64,000 nt of DNA from Scardovia wiggsiae F0424 (GCF_000269605.1 NZ_AKCI01000001.1:868001-932000), one strand, 5' to 3'; positions 33,770-43,080 are shown, counted from the stretch's first letter. Program-made: numbers and translations. Notes: a model not told the origin generated them from the letters alone.

Positions 33770-36106
33770 ATGGCAGGTATGAGCAACACCAGTGCTGACG
33801 AATACAAAGACGAGTACGGCGGCAGCGAATGTCATGCCGGAAACATGGCTGCCCCTAAGCCTCCTGAGCCTGGACCCGGTACCTCCAGAAACCGGGACGG
33901 AAGCACCGGCGCTTACGTAAAAGGCGGGGATCTTCCCGATTTCGATCCGCAGCGTTTCCTCTCGGGGCTTGACGCTATATATTCCAGGCATGAAGGCGCT
34001 TCCAAAGCCGAACCGTACATGACTCAGGCGCTTGAGCGGGCCGCCGAAGCCGGAGATGAGCCCGGGCAGCTGACTGTGATCAACGAACTCATGGGATTTT
34101 ACCGCTCCCAGTCCAGGCATGAGGACAATATCCGCCTCGCGCATACTTCTCTTGACCTCGCGCTTCACATGGGGCTTGAAGGAACTGCCCAATGGCTTGC
34201 AGTGCTTATCAATGCCGCGACAGCGATGCGCGCTGCCGGGCATTATGATGAATCCCTTGAGCTTTATGAGCAGGCGCTTTCGGCAAGTACAACAGTTCCT
34301 GATGCAGATCCGCGCAATATTGCTGCACTGCATAACAACCTTTCTATGCTCTATTCAGAAACCGGCGATCTTGGGAACACCCTGAAGGAGCTCAGAAAAG
34401 CGCTTGATATGATAACACTGGCAAGCCCTGATCCCGCGAATGATATTGATATCGCCACTACGAAAACTAATATCGCCCTGCTGTTTCTGCAAAGGCCCGC
34501 GGAAAATGGGGGCGGCGGAAACCACCGCGAAGAGCACGGAAACCGCAGTACAGAAAACGGCGAAAGCTCCGGAAACAATGCGAAAGGCACCAGCGGCACC
34601 GACGACTGTACAGACTGCGGCTCCGCTGTTTACAGCAGGGATATCCAGGAAGCCCTGGATTATGCCCGCGAAGCCCTGGAAATATACCATCATGATCCGT
34701 CACTTAGCCTGACGGACAGCGCCCACTATGCTTCTGCCCTGGCAGGATACGCCCAGGCTTTGCTGATGTCGGGCGCTGCAGCTGAGGCACAGGAATTTTA
34801 TGATAAAGCACTGCAGCATATCTCTAAGGCCTACGGTACACAGAATGACTATTACCGTACGACCCTTGCCAATGCCCGATCTGCCAGGGAAATCGCCGAA
34901 AAACAGGGGCAGCAGGCAAATACTGCAGATCCGGTAACACCTGTACCGCGCATAACAAAAAGCATGACAGCAGATATGGCCTCAAGCCCTGTAACGGGTA
35001 TGGCAGAAAATACAGCAGCAGAGGGCACGGCAGCAGGACCTGCAGCGGGCATAGAGGAAGCCTCTGCAGAGAGCATGACGAAGAGCCCCGCAGCGAACGT
35101 TAAAAACCCCGATATCACAGGGCTTGAATTGTCACAACGATACTGGGAAAAATACGGCAGGCCTCTTCTCAGGCAGAAATACCCCCAATATGCGGGCCGT
35201 ATAGCTGCCGGGCTTGTGGGGCACGGTTCGGAATGTTACGGTTTCGACGACGGGTATTCGCGGGATCATGATTTTGGCCCGCGCTTCTGCCTGTGGCTTA
35301 CCGATGACGATTATGCTGAAATCGGCAGCCGGCTTCAGGAAGATTATGACAGCCTGCCTAAGAGGTTTATGGGATATTCACTTGAAGCTTCTGCCTCTAC
35401 CCTACGCTCGCAGGGGGAGCACAGGCGCTCGGGCGTTTTCCGGATCGGTGATTTCTTTGAATCAGTCACAGGGCTCCGGGAGGCACCCGGAGACGATGAA
35501 CCGCTGCTGTGGCTGAATATAGATGAGGCAACGCTGTCAGCAGCAACTAACGGAAAGGTATTTGCCGATCCTCTCGGAGTCTTTTCTTCGCGCAGGCAGG
35601 GCTTCAAGAATATGCCCGATGACGTGCGGCTTGCCCTGATCTCGCAGCGGGCAGGCATGATAAGCCAGTCGGGCCAGTATAATTTCCCCCGTATGTCCGC
35701 GCGCGGCGATACTGCAGCCGCTATGCTGTGTATTTCCCAATTCGCAGAGGCGGTAACCTCGCTGGTATTCCTTATCAATAATCCGCTGACTGTAGGCTAT
35801 GCACCGTATTATAAATGGCGGTTTGCCGCGCTGAGGAGCATCAGTGCCAGGCCCGCCACACGCCTGCCCCAGTCCTGCGGACAGCTTGAACAGCTTATGG
35901 GCAGCGCATCGGACGCAAGCCGCGGGCAGAGGGATAATCCGGCTTACGCGCACGCTAACGTACTGATATCGCAGATATGCAATGAAATTGTTGCAGAACT
36001 CAGGTACCAGGGGCTTACATCAGGCAGCGAAGATTTCCTCGAATGGCACAGGCCTTATATTGAAAGCCATATCTCGCAGGAATACCCATTCCTCAGGAGT
36101 TTATAA
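33770..36106 (+). CDS. TPR and DUF4037 nucleotidyltransferase-like protein
   Basis: The 778-residue protein has three parts. About residues 60-220 and 290-370 are TPR-like helical pairs (GHYDESLELYEQALSAS, NIAALHNNLSMLYSETGDLG). A low-complexity Ala/Thr/Met linker follows (about 385-440). The C-terminal ~320 residues are DUF4037, with the nucleotidyltransferase-like GHGSECYGFDDGYSRDHDFG (GS...D.SxDHD), CLWLTDDDYAEIG and TVGYAPYYKWRFAAL. The family is thought to transfer nucleotides, but no substrate is known. It is coupled to the DUF4125 gene (1 nt gap). ATGs at 33770 and 33779 are both possible starts; only a weak Shine-Dalgarno is seen. Confidence 0.82.
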   Translation: MAGMSNTSADEYKDEYGGSECHAGNMAAPKPPEPGPGTSRNRDGSTGAYVKGGDLPDFDPQRFLSGLDAIYSRHEGASKAEPYMTQALERAAEAGDEPGQLTVINELMGFYRSQSRHEDNIRLAHTSLDLALHMGLEGTAQWLAVLINAATAMRAAGHYDESLELYEQALSASTTVPDADPRNIAALHNNLSMLYSETGDLGNTLKELRKALDMITLASPDPANDIDIATTKTNIALLFLQRPAENGGGGNHREEHGNRSTENGESSGNNAKGTSGTDDCTDCGSAVYSRDIQEALDYAREALEIYHHDPSLSLTDSAHYASALAGYAQALLMSGAAAEAQEFYDKALQHISKAYGTQNDYYRTTLANARSAREIAEKQGQQANTADPVTPVPRITKSMTADMASSPVTGMAENTAAEGTAAGPAAGIEEASAESMTKSPAANVKNPDITGLELSQRYWEKYGRPLLRQKYPQYAGRIAAGLVGHGSECYGFDDGYSRDHDFGPRFCLWLTDDDYAEIGSRLQEDYDSLPKRFMGYSLEASASTLRSQGEHRRSGVFRIGDFFESVTGLREAPGDDEPLLWLNIDEATLSAATNGKVFADPLGVFSSRRQGFKNMPDDVRLALISQRAGMISQSGQYNFPRMSARGDTAAAMLCISQFAEAVTSLVFLINNPLTVGYAPYYKWRFAALRSISARPATRLPQSCGQLEQLMGSASDASRGQRDNPAYAHANVLISQICNEIVAELRYQGLTSGSEDFLEWHRPYIESHISQEYPFLRSL

Positions 36107-36107
36107 T

Positions 36108-36797
36108 ATGCATGAAACAGATGGAAGCATAAACAAGGCAGGCAGCAGTGCAGCAGGATCCGGCACTGTCCGGCTCACTGACGAAGAATTCCTTCACACT
36201 GCTGAAAGCATAGTCAGGCATGAGTGGGAGCAGTTCCAGCGTGTTGATAATAAAGGCGGCAGGGCACTCTGCCAGGGTAACTGGCCGGTATTCCATCAGA
36301 TGCGCATCAGCCAGTTCCTCACATGGGACGCTCCCTTGCTGCTAAGCTACGCGCAGGACCTCAACGATGCCGATGTTGCCGGGCGCAACCTCCTGACCGA
36401 GAAATATGCGCGGATGATGGGATCTACCGATTCTGTGTATTATCATCAATATCTCGAAACTTTTATGCCCGTCCTGAGCAGGCAGCGCATTGCACAGCAG
36501 GAGCATATTATCGTGCAGCAGCTCACATGGGCACGTGATTTTAAGGACAGATATCCCAGGCTCGGGCAGAAAATGCGCACCCTTACCACGGACGGGGATT
36601 CGCCTGAGAATACGAGCTTTGAAACATATCTGCGCGGGGAACTGGGCACATATTCTGAACGCACACTTGACCTGTATGGCATTTTTATTGAAAGCTGCAT
36701 AAAAAAGGGGATCAACCTTACTGAGCAGGCTATTGGCTGGACCGTACGCATCGCCGGATTCCCAAACCTTGCCGACGCAGAAAATGCTGAAAGCTGA
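36108..36797 (+). CDS. DUF4125 family protein
   Basis: The 229-residue protein follows the DUF4037 stop after one base and has AGGAG 8 nt before its ATG at 36108. Family features are HEWEQFQRVDNKGGRALCQ, MRISQFLTWDAPLLLSYAQD, GRNLLTEKYARMMGSTD and TSFETYLRGELGTYSERTLD. DUF4125 has no known biochemistry; it is regularly found next to DUF4037, which suggests a common complex or an enzyme-substrate pair. Soluble, no signal peptide. Confidence 0.85.
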   Translation: MHETDGSINKAGSSAAGSGTVRLTDEEFLHTAESIVRHEWEQFQRVDNKGGRALCQGNWPVFHQMRISQFLTWDAPLLLSYAQDLNDADVAGRNLLTEKYARMMGSTDSVYYHQYLETFMPVLSRQRIAQQEHIIVQQLTWARDFKDRYPRLGQKMRTLTTDGDSPENTSFETYLRGELGTYSERTLDLYGIFIESCIKKGINLTEQAIGWTVRIAGFPNLADAENAES

Positions 36798-36967
36798 AAG
36801 CTGACAGTGCAAGACCGGCAAGATACAATATGTTATATTTATTAAGCAAAGATCTGTATTCCGGTTCCGCTGCACCGTTATTTAACGCTGTCCAGAATTG
36901 CGGAATATAGCCCCACGGAGGTACCGGCGGAGAAAGTTTTAAATAACTTTATAAGAAAGAATTTATT

Positions 36968-37522
36968 ATGATTATTGATGGCCATCAGCACGTTATGCTG
37001 CCTACAACATTCCAGCTGGCCAAGATGGATGAAGCAGGAGTGGACAAAGCAGTCCTGTTCACCACTACCCCTCATGTTGAGAAGGCTGAAAAGGCTACGT
37101 TAAAAGAGATCTCCCGCGAAATGGCCGTACTGTACAACATACTTAACGGCAGCTATACCGTGGAAGAACGCTTAGCAAAAATAAAGGAAATAATTACGGA
37201 ACTGAAAACCGCGATTTCCGTAGCTCCAGACAGATTTGCCGGTTTCGGGACAACACCGCTGGGGCTTTCTGAGGAAGAAACATCACAATGGGTCGAAGAC
37301 TATGTTGTCAGTAATTCATTCAAAGGGGTGGGAGAATATACTCCCGGCTCCTGCAGCTGTAGCACTTCCCCGTATTACCTGTCGCAATGCTTATTACATT
37401 GCTTATTACAGATATCCGATCCGCCCTCTCCTATTCTCCCGTATATAAAATCCTATCAGAATTATCAGGAGATCTGCAGGGATAACCGCGGATTGAGACG
37501 GGATACGAGGATAGTCTTTTAA
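36968..37522 (+). pseudogene. Amidohydrolase-family protein, C-terminally truncated
   Basis: It starts MIIDGHQHVMLPTTFQLAKM with the HxH metal ligands of the amidohydrolase TIM barrel (GHQH), then DEAGVDKAVLFTTTPHVEKA, APDRFAGFGTTPLGLSEEET and SFKGVGEYTPGS. There the similarity stops and a Cys/Ser/Tyr-rich, non-family tail follows to 37522. About half of the barrel with the remaining metal ligands is missing, so the product is unlikely to be an enzyme. AAGAAAG before the ATG may serve as ribosome-binding site. Confidence 0.7.
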
Positions 37523-37642
37523 TACAGTTACGATAAGTTTTGTGTTGCGGCTCCGTTACGGCGGCTGCGTAACACCATTAACAGGTAACGATATTAAATA
37601 AGACGGCAGTAAGACGATACAGCCTGAAACCTAAGGAGTGCT

Positions 37643-38992
37643 ATGGCTTTTTCTGACCCATATCTTGAGCGTGTATACCAGCAGGCGGAACGCCGCGACG
37701 GCGGACAGCAGGAGTTCCTGCAGGCTGTACGGGAAGTTTTTGAGACATTGGAGCCTGTTATCAAGGCCCATCCGGAGTATGAGGCGAACGGCATCCTTGA
37801 ACGTTTCATAGAGCCGGAGCGGGAGATCAAATTCCGCGTGACATGGGTTGATGACAATGGCAGGACCCAGGTAAACCGCGGCTACCGCGTAGAATTCAAC
37901 AGCGCTATCGGGCCGTACAAAGGCGGTTTACGTTTCCACCCTACCGTTACCGAATCAGTAGTCAAGTTCCTCGGCTTTGAACAGATCCTGAAGAACTCGC
38001 TGACCGGACTGCCTATGGGCGGGGGTAAGGGCGGATCAGATTTCGATCCCCGCGGCCGCTCTGACGGCGAGGTCATGCGCTTCTGCCAGGCATTCATGAC
38101 GGAGCTCCAGAGGCATATTGGGCAGTTTACTGATGTACCGGCAGGTGATATCAATGTCGGCGCCCGCGAAGTTGGATACCTTTTCGGCCAGTACAAACGT
38201 ATCCGCAATGAATACACTGGGACACTGACCGGCAAGGGGCTTGAATTCGGCGGTTCGCTTATACGTACAGAAGCAACGGGATACGGCCTGTGCTACTACA
38301 CGAACGATGCTATGAAAGAGCTGCGCAATGATTCTTTTGAGGGCAAAACCGTAGCGGTATCAGGCTCAGGGAATGTGGCTATTTTTGCCATTGAAAAGGC
38401 ACAGCAGCTGGGAGCAGCAGCAGTCACAGCATCTGATTCTGACGGTTATGTGTATGATCCCAACGGGATTGATTTAGATGTGCTCAAAGATATCAAACTC
38501 ATTGAACGCGGGCGCATCAGCGAATATGCGCAGCGAGTTCCCGGCAGCGAATACCATGAGGGCTGCTCGGGCGTGTGGGAAGTAAAATGCGATATTGCCC
38601 TGCCCTGCGCTACACAGAATGAGATCAGCGAAGAGTCGGCAAAAAAGCTGGTTTCCAACAGATGCACAGTAGTGTGCGAAGGCGCGAATATGCCTTCTAC
38701 CCCAGCTGCCATTGCTGTATACCGCAGCAATGGTGTGCTTTATGGCCCGGCCAAAGCGGCGAATGCGGGAGGCGTGGCAGTTTCCGGGCTTGAGATGAGC
38801 CAGAATTCGCTCCGCCTCCAGTGGCCTTCTGAAGAAGTTGATCAGCGCCTGCAGGATATCATGAGGGGGATCGTCAGCGAGAGCCTTGCCGCAGCGCATG
38901 AATATGGACATGACGGAGATCTGATGCTGGGTGCGAATATCGCGGGCTTTACTAAGGTCGCCAATGCCATGGTCGCACAGGGAGTGATGTAG
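37643..38992 (+). CDS. gdhA: NADP-specific glutamate dehydrogenase
   Basis: It makes glutamate from 2-oxoglutarate and ammonia with NADPH. The 449-residue protein has the hexameric GDH length. LPMGGGKGGSDFDPRGRSD contains the catalytic lysine region, followed by DVPAGDINVGAREVGYLFGQ with the catalytic aspartate, TGYGLCYYTNDAM and the dinucleotide loop VAVSGSGNVAIFAIEKAQ. AAGGAG lies 5 nt before the ATG. It is convergent with the five-gene LXG-like operon. Confidence 0.96.
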   Translation: MAFSDPYLERVYQQAERRDGGQQEFLQAVREVFETLEPVIKAHPEYEANGILERFIEPEREIKFRVTWVDDNGRTQVNRGYRVEFNSAIGPYKGGLRFHPTVTESVVKFLGFEQILKNSLTGLPMGGGKGGSDFDPRGRSDGEVMRFCQAFMTELQRHIGQFTDVPAGDINVGAREVGYLFGQYKRIRNEYTGTLTGKGLEFGGSLIRTEATGYGLCYYTNDAMKELRNDSFEGKTVAVSGSGNVAIFAIEKAQQLGAAAVTASDSDGYVYDPNGIDLDVLKDIKLIERGRISEYAQRVPGSEYHEGCSGVWEVKCDIALPCATQNEISEESAKKLVSNRCTVVCEGANMPSTPAAIAVYRSNGVLYGPAKAANAGGVAVSGLEMSQNSLRLQWPSEEVDQRLQDIMRGIVSESLAAAHEYGHDGDLMLGANIAGFTKVANAMVAQGVM

Positions 38993-39050
38993 GCCTCCGG
39001 GCTATAAGCTGAGCAGCCAGTCGGACACGCAGGGAGATATGGAAGTTTTA

Positions 39051-39347
39051 CTATCTTCCTAATATCTGATTGGCTGTCTTTCTGTCCGCTTCAGTGAGTT
39101 TATCAACAATCACCCCAATAGCAGCATCATCGCTGATAATAGCTTTGCGATATTCTTCCAGTACGCGGTCAACCACCGGAGACATGGCGTCATGGGCTCT
39201 GGCAGCAGAGTTTGAATCGTCTGCAGCCAATTCGGTAAGCGAAAACATTGTATACCCTTCGGCACCTTTAAGGCATCCGCGGGCGGTTGAAGCCCCGTCA
39301 GCTGAGGATGCGATTACCTGCTTCGCGCCTGTAGCCAAATCACCCAT
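39051..39347 (-). CDS. Small WXG/TIGR04197-like protein (cassette gene 5)
   Basis: The 98-residue protein begins MGDLATGAKQVIASSADGAS, with FSLTELAADDSNSAARAHDA and a helical C terminus (ISDDAAIGVIVDKLTEADRK). Size and helical pattern resemble the small partner proteins (TIGR04197/DUF3130 type) encoded with LXG effectors of type VII secretion. I start at 39347 because this ATG overlaps the upstream stop by 8 nt (ATGGGTGA), as elsewhere in the operon. A longer in-frame start at 39380 exists. The assignment to the partner family is tentative. Confidence 0.55.
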   Translation of the reverse strand: MGDLATGAKQVIASSADGASTARGCLKGAEGYTMFSLTELAADDSNSAARAHDAMSPVVDRVLEEYRKAIISDDAAIGVIVDKLTEADRKTANQILGR

Positions 39348-39687
39348 GATAGGTGTTCCTCCCCTCCTGGAGCTCATCAAAGACCTGACGCCGCTCCCTT
39401 CGTATACTAAAAATAACCTGTTCGAACTCGTTGTCTGCTTTTACACGGGCTTCCTCAACTCTGCACAGGATATCACCGGTCTCATTGACCAGGCCTGTAT
39501 CCATGTTATATGCAGCCTCCATAGCAAATTCACGCACCTTGCGTAGATACTCGCGGCTGCTGTCCCATGCAGATTCCCATTCACGTTCGCTTTTTTTCAA
39601 TGCGTCATACAGCTTTTCGCGCCTGAGACGAAGCTGCCTCGCCTCATCCTCTGAAGACGATGGACCAGTCATACTATTCATCGCCAT
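39340..39687 (-). CDS. DUF3958-like coiled-coil partner protein (cassette gene 4)
   Basis: The 115-residue protein is highly charged and helical: DEARQLRLRREKLYDALKKS, EREWESAWDSSREYLRKVRE, NEFEQVIFSIRRERRQVFDE. It looks like DUF3958-type coiled-coil proteins that accompany LXG toxins and help deliver them. The ATG at 39687 overlaps the preceding gene by 10 nt (ATGGCGATGA). No membrane segment. The family assignment is by pattern only. Confidence 0.55.
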   Translation of the reverse strand: MAMNSMTGPSSSEDEARQLRLRREKLYDALKKSEREWESAWDSSREYLRKVREFAMEAAYNMDTGLVNETGDILCRVEEARVKADNEFEQVIFSIRRERRQVFDELQEGRNTYHG

Positions 39688-40334
39688 GTCTGCCCCTCTC
39701 TCCCTGAACGGTGCGCAATAAAATCCCAATTAGTGTATGTGCTATTTTCAGGCACAGGCTCACCCGCCCGATGTGAAACACTGCCATCCGGATTGATTCC
39801 CACTTCCACATACTTCAACTTCGCCGGTTCCCCGAGCCATTTTAAAAAAGCACGCATTCCAGCAGGCCACTTCAGCTTGCCGCCAGCCGCATACACATAT
39901 GGGGGATCTTCCAGAAAAGATTCCATCCGCCTCTCTGAAGGTATCTCACGGCCGGGATGCACCACTTTATACCGTGCAACCGCAAGCGGAAAAACTTTCT
40001 TCGCAGAATCAGAAAAAACATACCGCACACATTTGACCCTGGGAGATACACCATGCCCGCAAGAGGCTTGCACCAGTGTAATATCCGATAACCCCTCATC
40101 AGCTAACGGAGACCTTGATACTACGTAATCCAGCTCCACAACCTGCACGGACACTGCCGCATCAAGGTACTCCTGCGGACGATGAACCGCTTCAGCCACC
40201 TTATCCCATACCACACGTCCAACACTGAAACCAACAAACCCGGTAAAACAAACCACAGCCACCGCCATCACAGAAACAATAATATTCTCCCAGCGGATAC
40301 GCTCACCAACCTTAAAGAAACCCTTTACCGCCAT
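39678..40334 (-). CDS. Single-pass membrane protein, duplicate A (cassette gene 3)
   Basis: The 218-residue protein has a short basic cytosolic start (MAVKGFFKVGERIRW), one membrane helix (about 17-41, NIIVSVMAVAVVCFTGFVGF) and an outside domain with two cysteines (QASCGHGVSPRVKCVRYVF). It is identical to duplicate B except for its last ~25 residues, which here read PENSTYTNWDFIAHRSGREG before the common QTWR end. It overlaps both neighbours by 10 nt. Position behind a secreted-effector-like gene, the membrane anchor and the duplication suggest an immunity or accessory role; this is inference. Confidence 0.65.
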   Translation of the reverse strand: MAVKGFFKVGERIRWENIIVSVMAVAVVCFTGFVGFSVGRVVWDKVAEAVHRPQEYLDAAVSVQVVELDYVVSRSPLADEGLSDITLVQASCGHGVSPRVKCVRYVFSDSAKKVFPLAVARYKVVHPGREIPSERRMESFLEDPPYVYAAGGKLKWPAGMRAFLKWLGEPAKLKYVEVGINPDGSVSHRAGEPVPENSTYTNWDFIAHRSGREGQTWR

Positions 40335-41057
40335 GTTTGCCCCTCAAACTTTTCAGGATGCTTAATATAAAACCAATTAGTAAAATCATTATCTTCAGGC
40401 ACAGGCTCACCCGCCCGATGTGAAACACTGCCATCCGGATTGATTCCCACTTCCACATACTTCAACTTCGCCGGTTCCCCGAGCCATTTTAAAAAAGCAC
40501 GCATTCCAGCAGGCCACTTCAGCTTGCCGCCAGCCGCATACACATATGGGGGATCTTCCAGAAAAGATTCCATCCGCCTCTCTGAAGGTATCTCACGGCC
40601 GGGATGCACCACTTTATACCGTGCAACCGCAAGCGGAAAAACTTTCTTCGCAGAATCAGAAAAAACATACCGCACACATTTGACCCTGGGAGATACACCA
40701 TGCCCGCAAGAGGCTTGCACCAGTGTAATATCCGATAACCCCTCATCAGCTAACGGAGACCTTGATACTACGTAATCCAGCTCCACAACCTGCACGGACA
40801 CTGCCGCATCAAGGTACTCCTGCGGACGATGAACCGCTTCAGCCACCTTATCCCATACCACACGTCCAACACTGAAACCAACAAACCCGGTAAAACAAAC
40901 CACAGCCACCGCCATCACAGAAACAATAATATTCTCCCAGCGGATACGCTCACCAACCTTAAAGAAACCCTTTACCGCCATGTTTGCCCCTCAAACTTTT
41001 CAGGATGCTTAATATAAAACCAATTAGTAAAATCATTATCTTCAGGCACAGGCTCAC
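39747..41057 (-). repeat. Tandem duplication, two ~664-bp direct repeats
   Basis: 39747-40410 and 40394-41057 read as the same sequence by eye at an offset of 647 bp, covering one membrane gene plus the 3' end of the gene before it. A third, partial copy of the end module forms the 3' end of the 702-codon gene up to CAGGCTCACC, where it diverges. The layout fits unequal recombination between homologous gene ends. Confidence 0.9.
40325..40981 (-). CDS. Single-pass membrane protein, duplicate B (cassette gene 2)
   Basis: The 218 residues match duplicate A up to the C terminus, where it reads PEDNDFTNWFYIKHPEKFEG and QTWR, identical to the end of the 702-residue protein encoded upstream. The start-to-start distance of the duplicates is 647 bp. 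The ATG lies in ATGGCGGTAA, overlapping the stop of the large gene by 10 nt. The shared C-terminal part (about 50 residues, FLKWLGEPAKLKYVEVG onwards) may bind a common partner. Confidence 0.65.
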   Translation of the reverse strand: MAVKGFFKVGERIRWENIIVSVMAVAVVCFTGFVGFSVGRVVWDKVAEAVHRPQEYLDAAVSVQVVELDYVVSRSPLADEGLSDITLVQASCGHGVSPRVKCVRYVFSDSAKKVFPLAVARYKVVHPGREIPSERRMESFLEDPPYVYAAGGKLKWPAGMRAFLKWLGEPAKLKYVEVGINPDGSVSHRAGEPVPEDNDFTNWFYIKHPEKFEGQTWR

Positions 41058-43080
41058 CTACTTGATGCATAGTACCATCAGGATTCCTGCCAGCCGCCAC
41101 ATACTTCAACTTCGCCGGCCGCATCAGCCACTTCATAAACTCCTGTACCTGCTTTCTATTCTTCTTTAGGCTGCCCACAAGGTTATTCATAACATCATTA
41201 AAATCAACCCTGACATGTGTCCGCCGGTAATACTCTTCAATTGCAGCATTAACAAGCGAAGTATTTGTATACAGCTTATTGCACGTCTCAGCTGTAGTGT
41301 GGTTTCGGACTGTCCCCGAGCTCCATCCGTAAATGTTCAGACGCGAATCGTCGCGGATGATAGCACGCTTTGTACCATGTATATCATTAGTTTTATCGTT
41401 TATCTTCCTGGCAAACCTCTCCCATTCTTCCTTCTTAACTTGGGCATCGTGGATTCCAATTCCTGCACTGATCAATGCTGCCACGAAACCAGCCACATAG
41501 CTTACTCCAGAAGCACCGCCAAACATTTCTTTTATTACCTCGCTTCTCAGTTCCCCAATCACCCAGTCTGTCACACTGCCAAACGTCTTTTTAGCTATAC
41601 CAATATTCTCATTATTTGAACCAACTATTAAGAAATGTTCAAGGGCATATACAGACTGGGGATTGCCAACTATCCCCAGACTCACCGTACGGAAAATAGA
41701 CCCCGTATCCGAATGCCTGATCTCACTTTTTTCCCCTACGATCCCATTGAACCGGGTCATTACATATGCCGCATCATAATTGTTGTCGGCTTCATCCTTT
41801 TTATATTTTCCTGGCTGGATGCTGAACTTAAATTTAAGGTTATACCCTTCCAACGTCCAGATGCTCTTTGAAGCCATACTGTTAGCCTGCATTATCACAG
41901 AAGCCAGCCTCTCATGATCCAGTATAGTTTTCCCATACTTTTCATCTTTCAAAAACACCGCATCATTATTACACCGGGAATCCGCATATACACTTAATAA
42001 ATCGAGCAATACTGAACCCTGATATTTCCAGCAGGGCCTGTCTATACTTTTTCTTCCCGGCCCGATAGGCACCCGCGGTATCTGCAACTCCACGAACCTT
42101 GACAGCGCTGCCCAGTCTTTAGCAGCATACATACTATCAAGTGCTGCCGTAATGTTATGGACATCTGCAGCGGTAAAGAAATACCTGGGAAGGAGTGCCA
42201 GAACGGAACAATTGATACTGTTAAGCTTGCCCTTATCGTATATCTCCGGCGCGCCTACAGTATCATCAGCAAATATATCGCGCACAGCCTTTTTAAGCTT
42301 TTCACGCTGAGCAGGATCCTTCACCCTGCTATCGATTATCCTATCTGCATCTTTGATCCGCTGACGGGAAAATGCCCGGTCTATCTCATCCCGCACCCCA
42401 GCCGGGAATACCCATCCATTCCCTTCAGCTGCAGCAGCTTCGGCGGAAAGTACTTGGGAAAGCATGCCCTTCTCTGATACCATTGCTGCGGCAGAGGAAT
42501 AAATATCCCTCTGTTGTACAGTATAATCCCTATAAACAGTCCAGATCTTCTGCAGCACAGCAAGAAGGCGCTCTAAAGCTGCGCGGGAGAATCTTATATA
42601 CGAAATATCAGCATCAACAGTTTTCATATATGCTGACCCTGCACCATCAGTCGGGTCGATATACATCTTCTCCGAGCTATTTGCCATGTCCTGCCTGCTT
42701 GGTTCAACTCCTTCAGCCGTACTCGGAATTTGGGGAGGATTGCTAAGCAAAGCGGTAACACGCCGGATACGGTCATCCAGCTGCCCGTCATCTACGAAAC
42801 CGCATGCTTTATCTGACAGCAGGAGCCCCTGTGCCAGATTTACATGCCTCTGTACAGCCTCAAACAGTGCAGAAAAAAACAGATAATGGGATTTAGCTAC
42901 CAGACGCTGGCTGTCAAGGTGTTTTTGGACAGCATTATACGCTTTGCCCTGCAGCCCTTTATCGGCAAGGTCCATCGACAGCTGAGACACCTGTTTCTGT
43001 GCAAGTTCTATCTCAGTTTTAACTTTTGCAGCTTCATCTTTAAGATCACTGATAAGCCGGTCCCTGTATACTCGCGCCAT
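40972..43080 (-). CDS. Large LXG-like secreted effector candidate (cassette gene 1)
   Basis: The 702-residue protein has a helical N-terminal ~230 residues of LXG type (LKDEAAKVKTEIELAQKQVS, LADKGLQGKAYNAVQKHLDS, LFFSALFEAVQRHVNLAQGL), with the LxG as LQG. The middle part is of unknown fold (FSRQRIKDADRIIDSRVKD, WKYQGSVLLDLLSVYADS). A hydrophobic patch VSYVAGFVAALISAGIGI lies at about 545-565, and a C-terminal module is shared with the following membrane proteins. There is no signal peptide, as expected for type VII (Esx) export. No known toxin motif is visible; the hydrophobic patch might insert in membranes. GGAAG precedes the ATG. Confidence 0.6.
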   Translation of the reverse strand: MARVYRDRLISDLKDEAAKVKTEIELAQKQVSQLSMDLADKGLQGKAYNAVQKHLDSQRLVAKSHYLFFSALFEAVQRHVNLAQGLLLSDKACGFVDDGQLDDRIRRVTALLSNPPQIPSTAEGVEPSRQDMANSSEKMYIDPTDGAGSAYMKTVDADISYIRFSRAALERLLAVLQKIWTVYRDYTVQQRDIYSSAAAMVSEKGMLSQVLSAEAAAAEGNGWVFPAGVRDEIDRAFSRQRIKDADRIIDSRVKDPAQREKLKKAVRDIFADDTVGAPEIYDKGKLNSINCSVLALLPRYFFTAADVHNITAALDSMYAAKDWAALSRFVELQIPRVPIGPGRKSIDRPCWKYQGSVLLDLLSVYADSRCNNDAVFLKDEKYGKTILDHERLASVIMQANSMASKSIWTLEGYNLKFKFSIQPGKYKKDEADNNYDAAYVMTRFNGIVGEKSEIRHSDTGSIFRTVSLGIVGNPQSVYALEHFLIVGSNNENIGIAKKTFGSVTDWVIGELRSEVIKEMFGGASGVSYVAGFVAALISAGIGIHDAQVKKEEWERFARKINDKTNDIHGTKRAIIRDDSRLNIYGWSSGTVRNHTTAETCNKLYTNTSLVNAAIEEYYRRTHVRVDFNDVMNNLVGSLKKNRKQVQEFMKWLMRPAKLKYVAAGRNPDGTMHQVGEPVPEDNDFTNWFYIKHPEKFEGQTWR

